A stretch of 64,000 nt of DNA from Streptomyces sp. NBC_00704 (GTDB lineage Bacteria; Actinomycetota; Actinomycetes; Streptomycetales; Streptomycetaceae). The notes beneath the pieces were generated by a model. That model made no database searches. It worked only from the letters and a program-made list of their open reading frames with translations, and was not told where the DNA came from. The stretch is from assembly GCF_036226605.1 (NCBI RefSeq), contig NZ_CP109000.1:6134501-6198500 (forward strand), in the 5' to 3' direction. The position numbers and the translations under genes are program-made. The first letter of the stretch is position 1. Each line of letters starts with the position of its first letter. This document shows, piece by piece, positions 1 to 8,075 of the stretch.

Positions 1-543
1 GACGTCCTGGCGCACAGCCTCTCGGCGCAGCTCGTACATCTCGAGGCGGCGCGGCTGCTGATCGAGCGGGGAGCGGACCGCGAGCAGATCCTGGCCCGCG
101 TGGTCGCGGCCCGGGGGATGGCTCGCGACGGCCTGGACGAGACCAGACAGTCGCTCTCCGCGCTGCGGGGCGAAATGACGCCGCTGGAGGACTTCCTGAG
201 CGATCTCGTCCGCTCGTCCGACGACGCCGAGGTCACCGTGGAGGGCACACGCCGGCCGCTGCCGGCCGAGGCGTCACAGGCCGTGCGCCGGGTCGCCCAG
301 GAAGCCCTCACCAACGTCCGCAAGCACGCACCGGGCGCGAAGGTCCGCGTCAGCCTGGAGTACGGCCTGTGCGAAGTCACCCTGGACGTGCGGGACACAG
401 GGGGGTCGCCGGGCGAACTCGCGGAGGTCGGGGGCGGGTACGGTCTGCTGGGGATGCGGGAGCGCGCCGAACTGCTGGGCGGTTCGCTCGCCGCGGGACC
501 GGGCGAGGAAGGGTTCGTGGTGACGCTGAAGGTGCCGGTATGA
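1..543 (+). CDS. Sensor histidine kinase, NarL/DesK type (5' end outside window)
   Basis: This is the cytoplasmic C-terminal part of a two-component kinase. The frame is open from base 1. The visible part begins with DVLAHSLSAQLVHLEAARLL, the end of a HisKA_3 dimerisation box; the phospho-accepting His normally stands just before this Asp, so it lies outside the window. The ATPase half follows: an N-box around codons 100-110 (QEALTNVRKHA) and a G-box GGYGLLGMRERAELLGG at about codons 145-161. The last codons overlap the ATG of the next gene (ATGA), so kinase and regulator are translationally coupled. The signal sensed cannot be seen. Confidence 0.93.
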   Translation, partial: DVLAHSLSAQLVHLEAARLLIERGADREQILARVVAARGMARDGLDETRQSLSALRGEMTPLEDFLSDLVRSSDDAEVTVEGTRRPLPAEASQAVRRVAQEALTNVRKHAPGAKVRVSLEYGLCEVTLDVRDTGGSPGELAEVGGGYGLLGMRERAELLGGSLAAGPGEEGFVVTLKVPV

Positions 544-1226
544 CCGAGGAGTCGGAGACGAAGCCCGCCAGGGTGGTGGTCGCGGACGATCAGACGGTCG
601 TCCGGGAAGGCATCGTGATGCTGCTCGGACTGCTGCCGGGAGTCGAGGTCGTGGGGGCCGCCGGCGACGGGGAGGAGGCGGTGCGACTCGTCGCCGAACT
701 CGCCCCCGACGTGGTGCTGATGGACCTGCGCATGCCCCGCTGTGACGGAGTGGAGGCGACCCGTCGCATCCGCGCGTACCACCCGGGGACACAGGTCGTG
801 GTGCTCACGACCTTCGGGGACGACGAGTCCCTGTTCCCCGCGCTGAAAGCAGGGGCACGGGGCTACCTCACGAAGGACGCCGGAGGGGACGAGATCGTCC
901 GGGCCGTGCACAGCGTGCTGTCCGGGGACGCCGGGCTGTCGCCGAGCGTCCAGCGGAGGCTGCTGGAACGGCTGTCGGCCCCGGAACCGGAACAGGTGGC
1001 GGAACCACCGGTCCCGCCCGACGGGCTGACCACCCGGGAGGCGGAGGTGCTGGTGCTGATCGCCGACGGTCTCAGCAACCAGGAGATCGCGCGCAGGCTG
1101 AGCGTGTCCACCGCCACCGTGAAGACCCACATCAACAACATGTTCACCAAGACGGGGCTCAAGGGCCGTGCGCAGGCCGTGCGTTACGCGTATCGAAAGG
1201 GGTTGGTACGACCACCCACAGGGTGA
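540..1226 (+). CDS. LuxR/NarL-family response regulator
   Basis: Cognate regulator of the preceding kinase, 228 residues. The N-terminal receiver has the acidic pair ADD near residue 16, the phospho-acceptor Asp62 in VVLMDLRMP and the Lys of YLTKDA near residue 112. The C-terminal LuxR-type helix-turn-helix spans about residues 161-222 (LTTREAEVLVLIADGLSNQE, then TVKTHINNMF). The start is the ATG overlapping the kinase stop. The next genes encode a DUF485 protein and an acetate-type symporter on the same strand after a 53-bp gap, so control of that transporter is a reasonable inference, but no operator was identified. Confidence 0.95.
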   Translation: MTEESETKPARVVVADDQTVVREGIVMLLGLLPGVEVVGAAGDGEEAVRLVAELAPDVVLMDLRMPRCDGVEATRRIRAYHPGTQVVVLTTFGDDESLFPALKAGARGYLTKDAGGDEIVRAVHSVLSGDAGLSPSVQRRLLERLSAPEPEQVAEPPVPPDGLTTREAEVLVLIADGLSNQEIARRLSVSTATVKTHINNMFTKTGLKGRAQAVRYAYRKGLVRPPTG

Positions 1227-1279
1227 ATGGCCCATTGGTCACCTGATGGGGTGAAGCGTTCCGGGAAGAAGAGTCGGGG

Positions 1280-1885
1280 ATGTTCCCGTTCTGTCCATCC
1301 TTGGGCATGCAGTCAAGCAACGGTCGTGCCCGTGCCGGCGAGGGCGGTCCCGAGACCGGCGGTTCCACGTCGCACGCGCGTGAACACCACGAGGACCCGA
1401 GCCGGGCATTCGTCGATGCGCCGGGAGAGCCGCACTACGAGGACCCGTGGTACGACGCTCTCGCCTCCGGCTGGGGCGAGTCGGCCGCTGCCGGCCCGCA
1501 CGCCGGCGAGGTGCCGGCGGCCCGCCGTGCGCGGGAGACGGGTGCCGCGGCGGCGGCGCAGGTCTATCTCGAGGTTCAGCGCAGTGCGGCCTTCCAGGAG
1601 GTCCGCCGACGGTACCGGCGCTTCGTGGTGCCCGCCGTCCTCGGGTTCTTCGTCTGGTACGTGGCCTACGTCGTGGCCGCGACGACGGCCCCGGAGTTCA
1701 TGGCGCGGCCCGTGACGGGGGCGGTGAACATCGGGTTGCTCGCCGGTCTCGGACAGTTCCTCAGCACGTTCCTGCTCACCTGGGCCTACGCCCGCCACGC
1801 GCGGCTGCGCCGGGACCGGGCGGCGCTCGAACTGCGCTGGGACACCCAGGAGCTGACACGCGGAGCGAGAGGCGGCGCATCATGA
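1280..1885 (+). CDS. DUF485 family membrane protein
   Basis: A 201-residue protein with a long acidic, low-complexity N-terminus. A DUF485 domain follows from about residue 95: basic RRRYRRFVVP, then two membrane segments (AVLGFFVWYVAYVVAA and NIGLLAGLGQFLSTFLLTW). DUF485 proteins are the small partners encoded directly before ActP-type cation/acetate symporters, as here. Its stop overlaps the ATG of the symporter (ATGA at 1882-1885). An ATG at 1307 is an alternative start; 1280 was preferred because a purine-rich GAAGAG stretch precedes it. Confidence 0.85.
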   Translation: MFPFCPSLGMQSSNGRARAGEGGPETGGSTSHAREHHEDPSRAFVDAPGEPHYEDPWYDALASGWGESAAAGPHAGEVPAARRARETGAAAAAQVYLEVQRSAAFQEVRRRYRRFVVPAVLGFFVWYVAYVVAATTAPEFMARPVTGAVNIGLLAGLGQFLSTFLLTWAYARHARLRRDRAALELRWDTQELTRGARGGAS

Positions 1886-3474
1886 CCGGCAACCATCAGA
1901 CACCGGCGTTGCTGCTGTTCAGCGTGTTCGTCGCGGTGACACTGGGGATCACCACCTGGGTGAGTCGCAACCGGCACGGTTCGGCCGAGGAGTTCTACGC
2001 GGGCGGGCGGTTGTTCTCCCCGATGGAGAATGGTTTTGCCATCGCGGGTGACTACATGTCGGCCGCGTCCTTCCTGGGCGTCACCGGGCTCATCGCGTTG
2101 TTCGGCTACGACGGGCTGCTGTACGTGGTGGGCTTCCTCGTCGCCTGGCTGGTGGTGTTGTTCCTCGTCGCCGAACTGGTGCGCAACTGCGGTCGGTTCA
2201 CCCTCGCCGACGTGGTGGCCGCGCGCATGAGCGAGCGGCCGGTGCGCATCGCGGCGGGGACCTCGTCGGTCACCGTGTCCGTGCTCTACCTGGTGGCGCA
2301 GATGGTGGGCGCGGGCAGTCTGGTCGCACTGCTGCTGGGCGACACGGGCGAGGCGGCGCGGTCCTGGGCCGTCATCGGGGTCGGTGCGCTCATGGTCGTC
2401 TACGTGTCGCTGGGCGGGATGCGGGCCACCACCTGGATCCAGATCGTGAAGGCCGTGCTGCTGCTGGGCGGCACCGTCGTCCTCACCGTGCTCGTCCTGG
2501 TGCGCTTCCACGGTGACTTCGACCAGTTGCTGCGCACGGCGGCCGACCGCAGCGGGCACGGGGCCGCGTTCCTGGCGCCCGGCCTGAAGTACGGCGGGGA
2601 CTGGACCGCGCGGTTCGACTTCATGAGTCTGGGGCTCGCGCTGGTGCTGGGCACGGCGGGGCTGCCGCACATCCTGTCCCGCTTCTACACGGTGCCGACC
2701 GCGCAGGCCGCCCGGCGCTCCGCCGTCTGGGCGATCGGGCTGATCGGCGGCTTCTATCTGATGACGATCGTGCTCGGCTTCGGTGCGGCGGCCATCGTCG
2801 GCCCGCAGGCCGTGCGCGGGTCGAACGCCTCCGGGAACACGGCCGTGCCCCTGCTGGCGCTCGACCTCGGGGGCGGCGCGGACTCCACGGGAGGCACGGT
2901 GCTGTTCGCGGTCGTGACGGCCGTCGCCTTCGCCACGATCCTCGCCGTCGTCGCCGGCATCACGCTCGCCTCGTCGGCGTCGGTGGCGCACGACCTCTAC
3001 GCCTCGCTGCGCCGGCGGAACGCGCAGCCTCGCAGCGAGGTCACGGTGGCGCGGGTCGCCGCCGTCGGCGTCGGCGTGGTCGCGATCGGACTCGGCCTGC
3101 TGGCTCGCGATCTCAACGTCGCCTTCCTGGTCGGGCTGGCCTTCGCCGTCGCCGCGTCCGCGAACCTGCCGGTGCTGCTGTACTCGCTGTTCTGGCGGAG
3201 CTTCACCACGCGGGGAGCCGTGTGGGCGGTGTACGGCGGCCTGGTCCCGGCGCTGGCACTCGTCGTGCTGTCGCCGGTGGTGTCGGGCAGCCCCGAGTCG
3301 CTCTTCCCGGACGTGGACTTCCAGTACTTCCCGCTGCAGAACCCCGGTCTGGTGTCGATCCCGCTGGGATTCGTGGCGGGCTGGCTCGGCACCGTGACCT
3401 CGGCCGAGATCGCGGACGAGGCCAAGCACGCGGAGACCGAGGTGCGGTCCCTGACCGGGGCGGGGGCCGCGTGA
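1882..3474 (+). CDS. Cation/acetate symporter, ActP-like (SSS family)
   Basis: A 530-residue integral membrane protein of the sodium:solute symporter family, predicted to import acetate or a similar short monocarboxylate with a cation. It has about 13 hydrophobic segments and the family-typical early sequence STEF-like AEEFYAGGRLFSPMENGFAIAGDYMSAASFLG (given here only as landmarks: YAGGR, NGFAIAGDYMSAASFLG). A central GLPHILSRFYTVPT loop is also typical of ActP. It overlaps the DUF485 gene by 4 bp. Substrate specificity is inferred from family and neighbour, not from unique residues. Confidence 0.92.
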   Translation: MTGNHQTPALLLFSVFVAVTLGITTWVSRNRHGSAEEFYAGGRLFSPMENGFAIAGDYMSAASFLGVTGLIALFGYDGLLYVVGFLVAWLVVLFLVAELVRNCGRFTLADVVAARMSERPVRIAAGTSSVTVSVLYLVAQMVGAGSLVALLLGDTGEAARSWAVIGVGALMVVYVSLGGMRATTWIQIVKAVLLLGGTVVLTVLVLVRFHGDFDQLLRTAADRSGHGAAFLAPGLKYGGDWTARFDFMSLGLALVLGTAGLPHILSRFYTVPTAQAARRSAVWAIGLIGGFYLMTIVLGFGAAAIVGPQAVRGSNASGNTAVPLLALDLGGGADSTGGTVLFAVVTAVAFATILAVVAGITLASSASVAHDLYASLRRRNAQPRSEVTVARVAAVGVGVVAIGLGLLARDLNVAFLVGLAFAVAASANLPVLLYSLFWRSFTTRGAVWAVYGGLVPALALVVLSPVVSGSPESLFPDVDFQYFPLQNPGLVSIPLGFVAGWLGTVTSAEIADEAKHAETEVRSLTGAGAA

Positions 3475-3528
3475 CGGCCGCCGCCCGGACCGCCGACGGT
3501 GGAGGAGCCCGGGTGTGCGAAGGCCCCG

Positions 3529-4221
3529 CTACGGCGCCACCCACGCGTAGCGGTGCTCCGGGCGGCCCGTGTCGCCGTACTTGAGCGAGAGGTGCAGCCG
3601 TCCGGCCTGTTCCAGCTGGCGGAGGTAGCGCTGGGCGGTGGAGCGGCTGAGGCCGGTCTCGGCGGCGACCTCGTGGGCCGACAGCGGGCGGCTCGCGCGG
3701 TGCAGGACGGTGCAGATCAGGTCGGCGGTCGGTTCGGAGTGGCCGCTCGGCAGACCGGGCGAGGACGGTCCCGGGCCGGTGCGCAGGGCGCCGAAGATGC
3801 GGTCGACCTGCTCCTGCCCGGCGACGCCGTGGCCGCCCACCCGGTCCACCGTGCGGCGCAGGGCGGCGTAGGAGTCCAGGCGGCTGCGCAGCGCTGCGAA
3901 CGTGAACGGTTTGACCAGGTAGTGCAGGGCGCCCAGGCGCATCGCGGTCTGCACGGTCGTCACGTCGCCGGCCGCGGTGATCATGATGACGTCGGTGCCG
4001 TGCCCCTGTTCCCGCATGCGGTGGACGAGGTCGAGGCCGGTTCCGTCGGGCAGGTAGTGGTCGAGCAGGACGAGGTCGATGTTCCCGCGTTGCACGCAGG
4101 CGAGCCCCTGGGCGGCACTGTGTGCGCGGGCGGCGACCCGGAATCCGGGAACCTTCCCCACGTATTTGGCGTTGATCTCGGCGACACGGAAGTCGTCGTC
4201 CACCACCAGGACGTCAATCAT
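3529..4221 (-). CDS. CitB/DcuR-family response regulator, orphan paralogue
   Basis: 230 residues. The receiver starts MIDVLVVDDD, with phospho-Asp in DLVLLDHYLPD near residue 55 and Lys in YLVKPF near residue 105. The C-terminal helix-turn-helix reads LSAHEVAAETGLSRSTAQRY. This is the CitB/DcuR type that normally works with CitA/DcuS kinases, yet no kinase gene adjoins it. It is closely similar to the second regulator at 7395-8075 across its whole length. It is divergent from the ABC transporter genes, with 160 bp between start codons, so it is a strong candidate for their direct regulator. Confidence 0.93.
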   Translation of the reverse strand: MIDVLVVDDDFRVAEINAKYVGKVPGFRVAARAHSAAQGLACVQRGNIDLVLLDHYLPDGTGLDLVHRMREQGHGTDVIMITAAGDVTTVQTAMRLGALHYLVKPFTFAALRSRLDSYAALRRTVDRVGGHGVAGQEQVDRIFGALRTGPGPSSPGLPSGHSEPTADLICTVLHRASRPLSAHEVAAETGLSRSTAQRYLRQLEQAGRLHLSLKYGDTGRPEHRYAWVAP

Positions 4222-4381
4222 CGGGCCTCTCTCCTGAGGGCCAGGCGGGCGTCGCGCCCGTGTTTCGGCTTCGCTGTTGTAGCGCGAGCAAAACGAGCAC
4301 AACAGGGCTTTGCAAGCAAAAGAAGCGCATGCGCTCACAAGGCTGATGCTGTCTCGCCGGTCACCCCTACCGTCCCCGGCC
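4222..4381. promoter_or_regulatory. Divergent control region with inverted repeats
   Basis: Shared upstream region of the orphan CitB-type regulator and the ABC transporter. A perfect 7-bp inverted repeat CTGTTGT/ACAACAG lies at 4274-4280 and 4299-4305. The tract 4286-4322 is locally A-rich, with GAGCAAAAC and CAAGCAAAAG elements. A 12-bp palindrome AGCGCATGCGCT lies at 4324-4335. These are operator candidates; binding by the regulator is inferred from position only. Confidence 0.45.
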
Positions 4382-5197
4382 ATGAGCGCACACACCAGCC
4401 CCGCCATCGAGCTGCGGGGCGCGAGCAAGGTCTTCAGGACCCCGTCGGGGGCTCCGCACACCGCTGTGCGGGAACTCGACCTCACCGTCGGGCACGGCGA
4501 GTTCGTGGCCGTCGTCGGACCGACCGGTTGCGGGAAGTCCACTACGCTGACCCTGGTCAGCGGGCTGGAGGAGCCCACCCAGGGTGAGGTTTTGGTCGCC
4601 GGGCAGCCCGTGCGTGGCGTCGGCGACAAGGTCGGCTTCGTCTTCCAGCAGGACGCGACGTTTCCCTGGCGCACGGTCCTGTCGAACGTCATGGCCGGCC
4701 CCCGCTTCCGCGGTGTGCCGAAGGCGGAGGCGAAGAGCAGGGCCCGTGAGTGGCTCGGCCGGGTCGGACTCACCGCCTTCGAGGACCGCTATCCGCACCA
4801 GCTCTCCGGTGGCCAGCGCAAACGGGTGGCCCTCGCCGCGACCTTCGTCAACGATCCCGAGATCCTGCTCATGGACGAGCCGTTCTCCGCGCTCGACGTG
4901 CAGACCCGGGCTCTGATGTCGGACGAACTGCTCGAGCTGTGGGAGGGCACGGGCGCGTCCGTCGTGTTCGTCACCCACGACCTGGAGGAGTCCATCGCGC
5001 TAGCCGACAAGGTCGTCGTGATGACCGCCGGTCCCGCGACCGTCAAGCAGGTCTTCGACATCGACCTGCCGCGGCCGCGCAAGGTCGAGTCGGTGCGTCT
5101 GGAGCCGCGGTTCATCGAGATCTACCGCGAGATCTGGGAGTCCCTCGGTGAAGAGGTCCGCATCACCCGTGAAAGAGGTGCCGCCCATGTCGCCTGA
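4382..5197 (+). CDS. ABC transporter ATP-binding protein (SsuB/TauB/NrtD type)
   Basis: A 271-residue nucleotide-binding subunit powering import through the next two gene products. Walker A GPTGCGKST is at residues 46-54, the Q-loop at VFQQD near 88-91, the signature LSGGQRKR at 141-148, Walker B ILLMDEPF with Glu166, and the switch His199. The family handles nitrate, sulfonates, taurine or thiamine precursors. The start ATG 4382 was chosen over an in-frame ATG at 4310 because conserved sequence begins just after it and the upstream stretch looks like control DNA. Its end overlaps the permease start by 11 bp. Confidence 0.95.
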   Translation: MSAHTSPAIELRGASKVFRTPSGAPHTAVRELDLTVGHGEFVAVVGPTGCGKSTTLTLVSGLEEPTQGEVLVAGQPVRGVGDKVGFVFQQDATFPWRTVLSNVMAGPRFRGVPKAEAKSRAREWLGRVGLTAFEDRYPHQLSGGQRKRVALAATFVNDPEILLMDEPFSALDVQTRALMSDELLELWEGTGASVVFVTHDLEESIALADKVVVMTAGPATVKQVFDIDLPRPRKVESVRLEPRFIEIYREIWESLGEEVRITRERGAAHVA

Positions 5198-6050
5198 CCT
5201 TCTCAGCACACCGGTGGCCGACGCCGTCCCCGCACCGGATCGCGCCCATTCACGCGCGCGTGCCGCACGCAGACGCAAGATCGTCGTCACGGTGTTCCGC
5301 GTCCTGCTCCTGGTGGCCGTGCTCGCCCTGTGGGAAGGACTGTCCCGCGCCGAGGTCATCGATCCGTTCAACTTCTCGATGCCGAGCAAGATCTGGGACC
5401 AGATCTCCACCTGGCTCAGGCACGGGACCGCACTGGGCTCACTCGGCGAGCAGATCTGGTACACGCTCTACGAGGCGCTGCTCGGCTGGATCATCGGTGT
5501 GGTCGCCGGTGTCGTGTGCGGTATCGCGCTTGGGCGCATCACCTTTCTCGCCGACATCCTTGGTCCATACATCAAGGTGCTCAACTCCATACCCAGGATC
5601 GTGCTGGCCCCGATCTTCGTGATCTGGTTCGGACTCGGCCCGGCCTCCAAGGTCGCCTCGGCCGTCGTCCTGGTGTTCTTCCCGGTCTTCTTCAACGCCT
5701 TCCAGGGCGCTCGCGAGGTCGACCGCAACCTGGTCGCCAACGCCCGCATCCTGGGCGCGAGCGACCGCAGGGTGACCCTCCAGGTAGTCATCCCGTCCGC
5801 CACCTCCTGGATCTTCACCAGCCTGCACGTGAGCTTCGGCTTCGCGCTCATCGGCGCGATCGTCGGCGAGTACATCGGCGCGACCAAGGGCATCGGGCTC
5901 CTCGTCGCCCAGTCCCAGGGCACCTTCAACGCGGCGGGCGTGTACGCGGCGATGGTCATCCTCGCCGTCGTCGCCCTCGTCGCCGAGGGGCTGCTGACGT
6001 TCGCCGAAAGCCGCATCTTCCGCTGGAAGCCCTCGGGCTCGGACGGCTGA
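5187..6050 (+). CDS. ABC transporter permease (SsuC/TauC type)
   Basis: A 287-residue inner-membrane subunit with about six hydrophobic segments. The BPD_transp_1 coupling loop is in the second half (FQGAREVDRNLVANARILGA, then VVIPSATSWIFTSL). The start ATG 5187 lies inside the ATPase gene and is preceded by GAAAGAGGTG as ribosome site, which argues for translational coupling. An in-frame ATG at 5148 would add 13 residues that look unrelated. It partners the ATPase and the lipoprotein encoded next. Confidence 0.94.
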   Translation: MSPDLLSTPVADAVPAPDRAHSRARAARRRKIVVTVFRVLLLVAVLALWEGLSRAEVIDPFNFSMPSKIWDQISTWLRHGTALGSLGEQIWYTLYEALLGWIIGVVAGVVCGIALGRITFLADILGPYIKVLNSIPRIVLAPIFVIWFGLGPASKVASAVVLVFFPVFFNAFQGAREVDRNLVANARILGASDRRVTLQVVIPSATSWIFTSLHVSFGFALIGAIVGEYIGATKGIGLLVAQSQGTFNAAGVYAAMVILAVVALVAEGLLTFAESRIFRWKPSGSDG

Positions 6051-6122
6051 CCGCCGCCCCACCACCTCCGACCTCGCCGGTCGACCCGGAACTCCTCCGC
6101 CCTACCGCGACGCTCCGACCGC

Positions 6123-6180
6123 CCGAGATCACCCAGATCACTCCGATCGGCCGAGATCACCCAGCTCGGCCGAGATCACC
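6123..6180. repeat. Three direct copies of CCGAGATCACC
   Basis: In the 271-bp gap between permease and lipoprotein genes, CCGAGATCACC occurs at 6123-6133, 6151-6161 and 6170-6180, with a partial fourth (CCAGATCAC) between the first two. Spacings are 28 and 19 bp. It could be a set of regulator sites or an eroded tandem repeat. Confidence 0.5.
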
Positions 6181-6321
6181 TCGACCGGCATCGAGCACCC
6201 CGGACCCCGAGACGCCCCCACATGCCCTGCTTTCCGCGCCGGTCGTCCCCCGCACCGCCGCCCCTTCCCGCGAACCTCGCAGCCTTCCGCAGCGCCTTCT
6301 CACAAGGACGTGAACCCCGCC

Positions 6322-7380
6322 ATGCGCACACCCACCAGATACGCGGCCGTTGCCGCCGCCGGTCTCCTCGCCCTCTCCTCGCTCACCGCCTGCGCCAACG
6401 ACGCCGCCACGGCGTCCTCCGGCGCCGACAGCAAGGGCGACGGCAAGGGCATCAAGGTCAAGATCATGGTCGGTGGCCTGGACAAGGTCATCTACCTGCC
6501 CGCCATGCTCACCCAGCGCCTGGGCTTCTTCGACGCCGAGGGACTCGACGTCGAGCTGCTGAGCGAACCGGCCGGTGTGCAGGCCGAGACCGCGCTCGTC
6601 TCCGGCCAGGTGCAGGGCGCCGTAGGCTTCTACGACCACACCCTCGACCTTCAGGTGAAGGGCAAGGAGGTGGAGTCCGTCGTCCAGTTCTCGCAGGCGC
6701 CCGGCGAGGTGGAGATCGTGTCGACGAAGGCCGAGGACGACATCGCCTCGCCCAAGGACTTCAAGGGCAAGAAGCTCGGCGTCACGGGCCTCGGCTCGTC
6801 CACCGACTTCCTCACCAAGTACCTCGCCGTCAAGAACGGCGTCAAGGTCAGCGAGTTCACCCCGGTCGCCGTGGGCGCCGGGCCGACCTTCATCGCGGCG
6901 CTGCAACAAGGCGCCATCGACGGAGGCATGACGACCGACCCGACCGTGGCGACGATCCTGGACAAGAAGGCCGGGAAGATCCTCCTCGACATGCGGACGC
7001 CGCAGGGATCCCAGGAGGCGCTCGGCGGCCCCTACCCGTCGTCAAGCCTGTACATGCAGACGAGCTGGGTCAACAGCCACAAGGACACCGTCCAGAGGTT
7101 GGCCAATGCATTCGTCAAGACGCTCAAGTGGATGTCCACCCACAGCGCGAGCGACATCGCCGACAAGATGCCGGCCGACTACTCGCAGGGCAACAAGATG
7201 CTGTACTCGGTGGCCATCAAGAACACGCTGCCCATGTTCACCACGGACGGCGTGATGCCCAAGAACGGCCCGGAGACGGTGGAGAAGGTCCTCAAGGCGT
7301 TCAACCCGAACATCCAGAACGCCGAGGTCGACCTCGACAAGACGTACACGGCCGAGTTCGTCCAGAAGGCGACGGGCTGA
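6322..7380 (+). CDS. ABC transporter substrate-binding lipoprotein (NMT1/SsuA-like)
   Basis: A periplasm-equivalent, membrane-anchored solute receptor for the upstream permease, 352 residues. The N-terminus MRTPTRYAAVAAAGLLALSS is a signal peptide, followed by lipobox LTAC with the lipidated Cys near residue 24 and a Gly/Ser/Lys-rich linker. The mature part has NMT1/SsuA-type elements: GLDKVIYLPAMLTQRLGFFD, then LGVTGLGSSTDFLTKYLA. ATG 6322 was chosen over GTG 6310 because AAGGACG at 6304-6310 abuts the GTG too closely. The ligand is not evident; aromatic or short organic anions are possible given the CitB-type regulators. Confidence 0.92.
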   Translation: MRTPTRYAAVAAAGLLALSSLTACANDAATASSGADSKGDGKGIKVKIMVGGLDKVIYLPAMLTQRLGFFDAEGLDVELLSEPAGVQAETALVSGQVQGAVGFYDHTLDLQVKGKEVESVVQFSQAPGEVEIVSTKAEDDIASPKDFKGKKLGVTGLGSSTDFLTKYLAVKNGVKVSEFTPVAVGAGPTFIAALQQGAIDGGMTTDPTVATILDKKAGKILLDMRTPQGSQEALGGPYPSSSLYMQTSWVNSHKDTVQRLANAFVKTLKWMSTHSASDIADKMPADYSQGNKMLYSVAIKNTLPMFTTDGVMPKNGPETVEKVLKAFNPNIQNAEVDLDKTYTAEFVQKATG

Positions 7381-7394
7381 CGGATCGAGCGCCC

Positions 7395-8075
7395 TCAGGC
7401 GCGGGTCGCCCACACGTAACGGTGTTCCGGGCGGCCCGCGTCGCCGTACTTCAGGGTGAGACGGGCCCTCCCCGTACGCTCCAGAAGCTTCAGATAGCGC
7501 TGGGCCGTCTGCCGGCTCACCCCCGTCCGGTCGGCGATCTCCTGGGCCGACAGCGGTCCCTCGGCGCTCATCAGCGCCTGCCGTACGAGTTCGGCGGTGG
7601 TGGGGGAGTGCCCCTTGGGCAGACCCGGCTCCGACGGGGCCGACAGCGCGCCGAAGATCCGGTCGACGTCGGCCTGCTCGGCCTCGCCGCCGCCGTCCAG
7701 GGTGCGGCGCAGATCCGCGTAGGCCTCCAGCTTGGCCCGCAGACCCGCGAAGGCGAACGGCTTCACCAGATACTGCAGAGCGCCCTGGCGCATGGCGGCC
7801 TGCACCGTCCCGACGTCCCGCGCGGCGGTCACCATGATCACGTCGGTCTGGTGACCGCGCCGGCGCATCTCCTGGACGACCTCCAGACCCGTCTCGTCGG
7901 GCAGGTAGTGGTCCAGCAGGACGAGGTCCACACGGGGCAGTGTCGCCAGCCGGTGCAGCGCCTCGGCCGCGCTGTGGGCCTCGCCCGCCACCCGGAAGCC
8001 GGGCACCTTCTCCACGTAGGCGGCGTTGACCCGGGCGACCCGGGTGTCGTCGTCCACCACCAGGACCTCGATCAC
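7395..8075 (-). CDS. CitB/DcuR-family response regulator
   Basis: 226 residues: receiver (MIEVLVVDDD, phospho-Asp in DLVLLDHYLPD, Lys in YLVKPF) and a C-terminal helix-turn-helix (LSAQEIADRTGVSRQTAQRY). The GTG start at 8075 has a strong ribosome site GAGGAGGGG and overlaps the stop of the kinase gene by 4 bp, so the two form an operon. It is convergent with the lipoprotein gene (14-bp gap). Its close similarity to the regulator at 3529-4221 suggests a local duplication around the ABC transporter. Confidence 0.94.
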   Translation of the reverse strand: MIEVLVVDDDTRVARVNAAYVEKVPGFRVAGEAHSAAEALHRLATLPRVDLVLLDHYLPDETGLEVVQEMRRRGHQTDVIMVTAARDVGTVQAAMRQGALQYLVKPFAFAGLRAKLEAYADLRRTLDGGGEAEQADVDRIFGALSAPSEPGLPKGHSPTTAELVRQALMSAEGPLSAQEIADRTGVSRQTAQRYLKLLERTGRARLTLKYGDAGRPEHRYVWATRA

